A stretch of 14,195 nt of DNA from Dehalococcoidia bacterium. GTDB taxonomy: Bacteria > Chloroflexota > Dehalococcoidia > GIF9 > UBA5629. Location of the stretch: NCBI GenBank assembly GCA_003484395.1, contig DNCV01000005.1:1-14195 (forward strand), in the 5' to 3' direction. How positions within the stretch are numbered: the first letter of the stretch is position 1; every line of letters begins with the position of its first letter. The notes below the pieces were generated by a model. That model had not been told where the DNA came from. It searched no databases and saw only the letters and a list, made by a program, of their open reading frames with translations. The position numbers and the translations under genes were made by a program. Below are positions 10,053-14,195 of the stretch, piece by piece.

Positions 10053-10388
10053 TCAACCGCCGGACGGTTGGATAACGGCATTAACCGCCCGCACAAAGTT
10101 CTTCCAGTCCTCCAGCCTCTGGAAATAATCCCTTTCACCTTTGTCTGTAATCGTATAGTAGCGTCTTTCCTTCCCATTCGGCATCTTCTCCCATCTGCCT
10201 GCAATGTATCCCAACTTTTCCAGTCGATGCAGCGCAGGATAGAGAGTACCTTCCTTAAACTGAAAATAGCCCTCACTTCTCTTTTCCGCCTCCTTGATAA
10301 TCTGATATCCATACATAGGCTGGCAACTGAGAAGATAGAGCAACAATGAATCCGTATTGCCCTTTAGGAGCTCACGCTGATAATTCAT
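10053..10388 (-). CDS. PadR family transcriptional regulator
   Basis: This is a small winged-helix repressor of 111 aa. The DNA-binding domain spans about residues 12-85, with the family pattern LLLYLLSCQPMYGYQIIKE, then FKEGTLYPALHRLEKLGYI, the wing with GKERRYYTITDKG, and a short C-terminal dimerisation helix containing DWKNFVRAVNAVI. The ATG at 10388 is preferred because AGGTGGT lies just upstream at a good distance. The GTG codons at 10397 and 10394 fall inside that ribosome binding site. It is the first gene of a two-gene unit with the HAAS membrane protein and has its own promoter. PadR proteins usually repress their own operon and release DNA on binding a small hydrophobic ligand or phenolic compound. 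The ligand here is unknown. Confidence 0.93.
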   Translation of the reverse strand: MNYQRELLKGNTDSLLLYLLSCQPMYGYQIIKEAEKRSEGYFQFKEGTLYPALHRLEKLGYIAGRWEKMPNGKERRYYTITDKGERDYFQRLEDWKNFVRAVNAVIQPSGG

Positions 10389-10426
10389 ATTCACCACCTA
10401 CTATATAATATGCATTTCTTAATTGT

Positions 10427-10455
10427 AAGATACCATCACCAATTCTGTCAGTCAA
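10427..10455 (-). promoter_or_regulatory. Promoter of the padR-HAAS unit
   Basis: Read on the minus strand, TTGACT (10455-10450) is followed after exactly 17 bases by TATCTT (10432-10427), a good sigma70-type promoter. It begins only about 11 bases past the stop codon of the acetolactate decarboxylase remnant and lies 39 bases upstream of the padR ATG. The A+T-rich stretch between it and the start codon (10401-10426) is where an autoregulatory PadR operator would be expected, but I see no convincing extended dyad there. Confidence 0.65.
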
Positions 10456-10466
10456 GCGAAAAACCA

Positions 10467-10888
10467 TTATTTTTCCGCTTTTTCCAGCTCCTCTTCCGCA
10501 CTCTTGGTGAAATCCGCTCTATAGAAATCGCTGTCTTCATCAGGTAACACCATAAAGAAATCTGTTGTATAGTCCAGAAGTGCAATCGCCTCGTCGGCAG
10601 TAAAATCGAGCACATGGCCGCCGGCGTTCCTCTCCTTCGTTAAGAAATGCACATGATACCCCGGAAGATTAAGACCGCTGACATATTCGCCATCAAGGCC
10701 TTCAAACGTTCCGATGCCGAAATCGCCATACTTCTTCAGCATCCCTACCGACATAACGCCATCATAAATACCGTTAACCAGCGCATCGATCGTTGATACT
10801 TGCATCAAAACATCGCGCTGAGTTCCTGGATCAGGCGTCATCATTGAACCGCCCAATGAGCACGATGGCAACAGCAAACCAATAAGAA
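10467..10888 (-). pseudogene. budA: Acetolactate decarboxylase lipoprotein, 3' fragment (transposon-split, internally deleted)
   Basis: This is the larger part of a broken gene. Acetolactate decarboxylase converts 2-acetolactate to acetoin and CO2. The N-terminal family block QVSTIDALVNGIYDG...KYGDFGIGTFEGLDGE is followed directly by the C-terminal zinc block, GLNLPGYHVHF and then AGGHVLDF. In intact family members about 110-120 residues separate these two blocks, including the catalytic arginine region. The zinc ligands remain, as E82, H93, H95 and H106 of the reconstructed protein. The open frame ends with TAA at 10469-10467. Its 5' end is cut at the transposon: upstream in frame lie only the target duplication, transposon sequence and a stop at 10898-10896. 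The longest surviving frame starts at an internal leucine codon (TTG, 10877), not at a real start. Joined to the 5' fragment at 13315-13365 it gives 154 aa, against about 260 or more for a complete lipoprotein form. Confidence 0.85.
10881..10888. repeat. Target site duplication, left copy
   Basis: AATAAGAA stands immediately outside the left inverted repeat. The same eight bases occur immediately outside the right one. An 8-bp duplication is the size made by IS6-family transposases. Collapsing the two copies restores the acetolactate decarboxylase frame, which confirms this size. Confidence 0.95.
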
Positions 10889-10911
10889 GGTTAAGTTAAC
10901 TAATGGTTGTT
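10889..10911 (+). repeat. Left terminal inverted repeat of the transposon
   Basis: This 23-bp end matches the reverse complement of 13292-13314 at 21 of 23 positions; the mismatches are at positions 1 and 14. The core is TTAAGTTAACT followed by ATGGTTGTT. It contains the 8-bp palindrome AGTTAACT (10894-10901). The stop codon of the last transposon gene lies only eight bases inside. Confidence 0.95.
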
Positions 10912-10919
10912 TTTTCATT

Positions 10920-11468
10920 TTAATGCAATACTCTATCAGCTATAAATAACTTAGTGAATAAGAAACATGAACTAAGTAATATCACTATATTTATACTTAA
11001 AATCCAACCAAACCAACAGGAGAAAAATGAATGTGAATCTTTCACTCCGAGGAACAGGAATGTTAGCCAACATGTAATAAACATCATGTGACAAGTAGAC
11101 CATAAGTAGCTAGAGTAATTCTTGCCAGAGTGTTTTACGATAATTTCAGCTTCACCATAAAATAGTTCATGTATAAAATTTTTATGTTTTCTTAACACTT
11201 GGCTATGAGACCATTTACACAAAGTGAAAATTACAATGAATATTTGTTGTAGAAAATTCGTTTGTAATATATAAACTATGAATCCAATTACAACGCATCC
11301 TATAATTAATCCGCTCAATCCAACAGTTCGATTAAAAGCAATGTGTTCAAATAAATATGGTTTTGCTAGGTACAATAGTAATGTCAGTAAAAATCCAGGG
11401 TAAACCCATCTCAATAACCTTTCAAAATTTTCTCCTAAAGCATCTATTGAATCTTTCATATCGCTCAT
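10920..11468 (-). CDS. Transposon passenger, four-helix membrane protein of unknown function
   Basis: This is a 182-aa protein I do not recognise. An amphipathic N-terminus (residues 1-20) is followed by membrane segments at about 22-38, 48-70 (possibly continuing to 84), 123-141 and 149-173, with a polar loop at 85-122 rich in Lys, His and Glu. The ATG at 11468 overlaps the transposase stop (ATGA) and has GAGGT at 11477-11473, four bases upstream, so it is probably translated by coupling from the transposase message. A second ATG lies three codons in. The TAA stop is eight bases from the left inverted repeat, so the gene was evidently captured within the minimal element. Possible roles are immunity, accessory or defence functions linked to the 250-aa membrane protein in the same operon. 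None can be shown from the sequence. Confidence 0.75.
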   Translation of the reverse strand: MSDMKDSIDALGENFERLLRWVYPGFLLTLLLYLAKPYLFEHIAFNRTVGLSGLIIGCVVIGFIVYILQTNFLQQIFIVIFTLCKWSHSQVLRKHKNFIHELFYGEAEIIVKHSGKNYSSYLWSTCHMMFITCWLTFLFLGVKDSHSFFSCWFGWILSINIVILLSSCFLFTKLFIADRVLH

Positions 11469-12505
11469 TTTAACCTCACAATCGATAGTGTAGGTTGCGT
11501 TTTGCGTTGTTGTCTTTGTATCTGTCGTTGTTTTACCTGTTGCCGTTTCAGTCTCTTTTTGACTGCATGTTTTTGTACCGCTTGTCTAACCTTTAATCGT
11601 AATTGTTGCCGATTTGTTTGTTCAATCGTTAATGGTCTAAAAAATGATCCTGTGCTTTCTGGAACAACTTGTTTTGTAGCTACAATTTGTTTTTGTGGTG
11701 AAACTATATCATTCCAATCTCTAATCGAAACATTCAATCCCATAGCATGAACAGGCGGAGTATTGTTTAATGCTTCGTGTTCTTTGAAAAAGTTATAGTG
11801 AATCAGCCATCCATCAGTCAACAATCTTGCAGTAGTCATATTCTTGAACGCTCTGACTACCTTAATTCTATCTTTGAATGTTCCATGAAAACGCTCAATT
11901 TTGTTCGTACTGTTTTCAGTTACAAATGGTTTGCTTTGTATATGTTCTATCTGATCGCTGGTAAACTTTATGCCATCGATATATGATCGTAATTTGTCTG
12001 TAATGATGACTTTTGGTACTTTGCCTGCTTTTATAATCGCTTGTTTTATCAATTCCTGTGCATCTTCTGTTGTTCGTGAAATTGAAATATGAGAAGCTAA
12101 TAGGTATCTTGTTTTAGCATCGATAATATCCCAAAACCATATATCACGTTTCCGAGTGTGAACATCGATTCCTGTTTCGTCTGCTATCCAAACGTCACCT
12201 ACTTCTGGTTTGAAGTCCTTTGTTTTAGCGATAGCTTGTTTTGTGAATCTGGTTATCCATTTATAGATAGCTACTTCTGAATAATGTTTGCCCGTATCCT
12301 GTGTTACTTGTCTCTGAATAGCATCTAATGACATGCCGCCATAGTACATTCCAACAGCAGAAGCAACTACTTTTGATGGCGTTCTCATTCGCGGTAAAGA
12401 ATCGGCAACAAACTTTCGTTTACAGTCTTTACAATAGTATCTTTGCACTTCATTATGAGTGCCATACTTAATGATATTTTGAGATTGACAATATTTACAT
12501 TTCAT
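11465..12505 (-). CDS. IS6-like DDE transposase with zinc finger and basic C-terminal tail
   Basis: This 346-aa protein is the transposase of the element. An N-terminal zinc finger has C3, C6, C25 and C28 (CKYC, then CKDCKRKF). A helix-turn-helix region covers about residues 43-90 and includes GGMSLDAI and SEVAIYKWI. The RNase H-like catalytic core carries D109 (IADETG), D170 (ITDKLRSY) and E204 (NKIERFHGTFKDR), with spacings of 60 and 33 residues that are close to IS6/IS240 elements. The 8-bp target duplication agrees. After about residue 255 comes an extension of roughly 90 residues ending in a Gln/Arg/Lys-rich segment, longer than ordinary IS6 transposases of about 230-240 aa. The ATG overlaps the stop of the upstream membrane-protein gene by one base. 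The nearest purine-rich site, AAAAGGT, is about 12 bases upstream, so coupling may matter. No frameshift or stop is seen, so it is probably active. Confidence 0.92.
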   Translation of the reverse strand: MKCKYCQSQNIIKYGTHNEVQRYYCKDCKRKFVADSLPRMRTPSKVVASAVGMYYGGMSLDAIQRQVTQDTGKHYSEVAIYKWITRFTKQAIAKTKDFKPEVGDVWIADETGIDVHTRKRDIWFWDIIDAKTRYLLASHISISRTTEDAQELIKQAIIKAGKVPKVIITDKLRSYIDGIKFTSDQIEHIQSKPFVTENSTNKIERFHGTFKDRIKVVRAFKNMTTARLLTDGWLIHYNFFKEHEALNNTPPVHAMGLNVSIRDWNDIVSPQKQIVATKQVVPESTGSFFRPLTIEQTNRQQLRLKVRQAVQKHAVKKRLKRQQVKQRQIQRQQRKTQPTLSIVRLK

Positions 12506-13257
12506 TATTCGATAGTTACCTTTTTATGATTCCACATATATTCAAAATAACGATATATTTGCTCATACAAGTAAGGTTGTAGTTCTTTGAAAATTACGTA
12601 ACTACGTCTTTCTATCTGTTCTACTTTTAAATTAAATTCCTCTATTTTTATCCATGAATCTATTTCATTTGGATTTGATATTGATATTAAGTAGGGCGGG
12701 ACTTCATTGATGGCATATACTTCACCTTTACTAGCTCTACATACCACAATTCGTTCTTTTAGGTTTTTTATTGATTCTTCAGGCTTCTTTCCAACTTGCG
12801 TTCTCAAAATATAGTCTTTTAAAGGGCTTTGTAAATTAAGCTCTGGTTTTATTATTAATAGTTTTTTAAGTACCCCCGTATGAAATAAGTTAGCATTATA
12901 AGCCGCTCCACCCATATGCCAAAGTGCATAAATAGTCTTTGTACTTTTGAATTCTTCAATCATTTGGGGATATGGAGTTTTTCTGTCTGGATAATATATA
13001 ATGCCATCTATGCCTTTTGTATTGTCTTTTATATATGACAATTTTCTAATAGCATTTTTAGTTATGTGATAACTTAGCAACCCATACATGGCAATAAGTA
13101 TCAAAATTAACCCGCCAATAAGCAATAGAAGTTTAAATGGGTCTGAGACTAAACAACCATAAATAGAGGCAATAGCTGCTATCAAGCTACCACCTCCCGC
13201 AATGAAGAATGAGACAATAGTCCCAATTTTCTGGATGAATTTATTAAATATGTCCAT
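12505..13257 (-). CDS. Transposon passenger, two-helix membrane protein with C-terminal cytosolic domain
   Basis: This is the first gene of the transposon operon, encoding a 250-aa protein I cannot assign to a family. Two membrane segments are visible at about residues 12-36 (glycine- and alanine-rich) and 41-62. A soluble region of about 185 residues follows. The soluble part alternates predicted strands and helices; features include the segment TIYALWHMGGAAYNANLFH at about 107-125, then KKLLIIKPEL, and an aromatic C-terminal helix ending YRYFEYMWNHKKV. The layout is faintly like phospholipase-D-type sensor domains, but no HKD motif (HxKxxxxD) is present, so I make no catalytic claim. The ATG at 13257 has no good Shine-Dalgarno. 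Its promoter must lie in or next to the right inverted repeat, only 35 bases away, or be supplied by readthrough from hemW. Confidence 0.75.
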   Translation of the reverse strand: MDIFNKFIQKIGTIVSFFIAGGGSLIAAIASIYGCLVSDPFKLLLLIGGLILILIAMYGLLSYHITKNAIRKLSYIKDNTKGIDGIIYYPDRKTPYPQMIEEFKSTKTIYALWHMGGAAYNANLFHTGVLKKLLIIKPELNLQSPLKDYILRTQVGKKPEESIKNLKERIVVCRASKGEVYAINEVPPYLISISNPNEIDSWIKIEEFNLKVEQIERRSYVIFKELQPYLYEQIYRYFEYMWNHKKVTIE

Positions 13258-13291
13258 AGTGGTATTCTACTCGCATATGATGTAAAATAGC

Positions 13292-13314
13292 AACAACCAT
13301 AAGTTAACTTAACG
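13292..13314 (-). repeat. Right terminal inverted repeat of the transposon
   Basis: Its reverse complement matches the left end at 21 of 23 positions. It contains a perfect 12-bp palindrome, TAAGTTAACTTA (13300-13311), centred on GTTAAC, which could be part of the transposase binding site. It ends directly at the second AATAAGAA copy. Confidence 0.95.
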
Positions 13315-13322
13315 AATAAGAA
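13315..13322. repeat. Target site duplication, right copy
   Basis: This is the second AATAAGAA, immediately outside the right inverted repeat. On the minus strand it supplies the last two bases of one isoleucine codon plus the codons for Leu and Ile of the interrupted signal peptide. Confidence 0.95.
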
Positions 13323-13365
13323 TACTAATAAACAGCACGAGGGATAAACGATTAGCTTTTCGCAA
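13315..13365 (-). pseudogene. budA: Acetolactate decarboxylase lipoprotein, 5' fragment (start and signal peptide)
   Basis: On the minus strand a TTG start at 13365-13363 opens the frame MRKANRLSLVLFISILI, which stops being coding sequence at the transposon. Joined across the element at the duplicated AATAAGAA, it continues as GLLLPSC and on into the decarboxylase. Together these give a classic lipoprotein signal: a basic start, a hydrophobic core and a lipobox with cysteine at residue 24. The intact ancestor was therefore probably anchored on the outside of the cytoplasmic membrane, unlike the cytoplasmic AlsD/BudA enzymes. Only 47 bases separate this start from the hemW stop, so the gene was probably read from the hemW transcript. 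Too short to be detected as an open frame by itself. Confidence 0.85.
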
Positions 13366-13370
13366 GATGC

Positions 13371-13376
13371 ACCTCC
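13371..13376 (-). promoter_or_regulatory. Ribosome binding site of the interrupted acetolactate decarboxylase
   Basis: GGAGGT on the minus strand, five bases before the TTG at 13365. It decides the original start codon of the split gene; it now drives translation only into the transposon end. Confidence 0.8.
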
Positions 13377-13412
13377 AATAAAACACAGTAAAACCAAATA
13401 AAGCTTACGACG

Positions 13413-14195
13413 TTAAGGCAATATGCGGCACAACACCGAATTCGAAATGAGCACAGCGGGCGAAGATAACCGATATGCTGCACCGTCAAATGACAAATAA
13501 CCTTCATCTATCAGTGCATCCAGTCTTCCCATCAGCGCGTTTACGCTATCCTCATCATATCTCGATCTAATGTCATTTATGTCAAGTCCCTCCGCTAATA
13601 ACCTCAGCCTCAAGATCGCATCCTCACCCAATTTCTTTTCTCCCGTCAATTCTTCACAGTCTTCAATACCATTGCTTGGATCATTAATGTAGCCGGGAAG
13701 GTCGGCGATATTCTTATAACGCCTGCCGTGAAGATGAGAGGCAGCCGCAGGTCCTAAACCCACATACTCCCCACCACGCCAGTAGTTAAGATTATGCAAA
13801 CATTGACAGCCGGGACGGGCAAAATTGGATATCTCGTAATGCACAAGGCCAGCATCTTTCAAAAAATCGCTCGCCTGCACGAACAGGTCGGCCTGATCAT
13901 CATCTGACGGCAAATCAGAAGGCGGATGTAAAGCAAGCGGCGTCTCATGCTCCAGCGAGAGACAATACGTTGAAATATGCTGTACCGGCAACGATATCAA
14001 CCCGCTCAGTGTCTCTCGCAGCGTCCTTGTGGTCTGGCCTGGAAGCCCGATAATGACATCGGCTGATATTCTTTGAAAGCCGGCAGCGGCAGCAGCATGG
14101 ATAGCCGATAGCGCCTGCTCGGCGCTATGAATTCGTGATACACGTTTCAGCTCCTCATCATTAAGAGATTGCACACCGATAGATATGCGATTGAT
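13413..14195 (-). CDS. hemW: Heme chaperone HemW, radical SAM family (partial, N-terminus outside window)
   Basis: The last 260 residues of a HemW protein are visible; the frame stays open to the window edge. HemW (formerly confused with the anaerobic coproporphyrinogen oxidase HemN) is a radical-SAM heme-binding chaperone that hands heme to respiratory proteins. Seen here are INRISIGVQSLND at the edge, DVIIGLPGQT, the segment with STYCLSLEHETPL, and the HYEISNFARPGCQCLHNLNYW block followed by GLGPAAASH. The C-terminal HemW winged-helix-like region includes LRLLAEGLD and ends at a TAA (13415-13413). The CxxxCxxC iron-sulfur motif, expected near the N-terminus, lies beyond base 14195, so I cannot check it. 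The disrupted acetolactate decarboxylase gene follows 47 bases downstream on the same strand. Confidence 0.95.
   Translation of the reverse strand: MNRISIGVQSLNDEELKRVSRIHSAEQALSAIHAAAAAGFQRISADVIIGLPGQTTRTLRETLSGLISLPVQHISTYCLSLEHETPLALHPPSDLPSDDDQADLFVQASDFLKDAGLVHYEISNFARPGCQCLHNLNYWRGGEYVGLGPAAASHLHGRRYKNIADLPGYINDPSNGIEDCEELTGEKKLGEDAILRLRLLAEGLDINDIRSRYDEDSVNALMGRLDALIDEGYLSFDGAAYRLSSPAVLISNSVLCRILP

Larger units (their letters stand above)
10889..13314 (-). mobile_element. IS6-like transposon carrying two membrane-protein passenger genes
   Basis: A 2,426-bp element is bounded by 23-bp imperfect inverted repeats (10889-10911 and 13292-13314) and flanked by an 8-bp duplication, AATAAGAA. 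It holds three minus-strand genes in the order 250-aa membrane protein, DDE transposase, 182-aa membrane protein. The stop/start overlaps are one base (TAATG) and four bases (ATGA). Genes fill almost the whole element. It is inserted in the signal-peptide codons of an acetolactate decarboxylase gene; excising it with one duplication copy rebuilds that frame exactly. The interior is clearly richer in A+T than the flanking genes, which fits recent acquisition. There is only one pair of ends and one transposase, so this is a single unit and not a composite of two insertion sequences. Confidence 0.93.

Noticed and set aside
10467..10877. A complete 136-aa gene starting at TTG 10877
   Set aside because: That TTG is an internal leucine codon of the signal peptide core. 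The true start, with GGAGGT, lies across the transposon at 13365.
12505..13257. Active phospholipase D or nuclease in the 250-aa passenger protein
   Set aside because: No HKD motif or other catalytic signature is visible; only a vague fold impression remains.
10889..13314. A composite transposon with two flanking insertion sequences
   Set aside because: There is one transposase and one pair of short inverted ends; no second insertion-sequence copy is visible.
13182..13397. A 71-aa minus-strand open frame spanning the right end of the transposon
   Set aside because: It crosses the inverted repeat and target duplication, overlaps the 250-aa gene in another frame, and has no family resemblance.

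Overview
The window looks like a bacterial chromosome, most likely from the Chloroflexota (Dehalococcoidia-like). The basis is the style of the RpoB and RpoC proteins, an order of rpoB-rpoC-ruvB, and a PadR/HAAS membrane-protein pair. This taxonomic placement rests on remembered family resemblance, not on a search.

Left part, plus strand (1-9134): a promoter and leader, then rpoB and rpoC 14 bases apart with good ribosome binding sites, then ruvB. These are housekeeping genes of normal length with all the expected motifs visible. The rifampicin-pocket residues of RpoB are the sensitive type. RpoC has an enlarged lysine/glutamate-rich coiled-coil hairpin near residues 143-235 and an acidic tail.

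Middle, minus strand (9163-10455): a short two-gene unit with its own sigma70-type promoter. It encodes a PadR-family repressor and, directly coupled to it, a polytopic membrane protein with an N-terminal HAAS domain.

Right part, minus strand (10467-14195): the end of hemW (its N-terminus lies outside the window) is followed 47 bases later by an acetolactate decarboxylase gene that has been broken twice. It lacks roughly the middle 110-120 codons. It is also split inside its lipoprotein signal peptide by a 2,426-bp transposon at 10889-13314. The transposon has 23-bp terminal inverted repeats with 2 mismatches and an 8-bp target duplication, AATAAGAA. Removing the element and one copy of the duplication restores an unbroken reading frame with a ribosome binding site, TTG start, signal peptide and lipobox cysteine. 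That reconstruction fixes the insertion boundaries independently of the repeats.

The transposon is the notable object. Its IS6-like DDE transposase has an N-terminal zinc finger and a long basic tail, and it sits as the middle gene of a three-gene overlapping operon. The first gene encodes a 250-aa protein with two membrane helices and a cytosolic-looking domain. The last encodes a 182-aa protein with about four membrane helices. The stop/start overlaps (TAATG and ATGA) suggest that the two membrane proteins are co-expressed with the transposase and travel with it. The element is visibly richer in A+T than the flanking chromosome. The function of the two passenger proteins is not recognisable from sequence alone.
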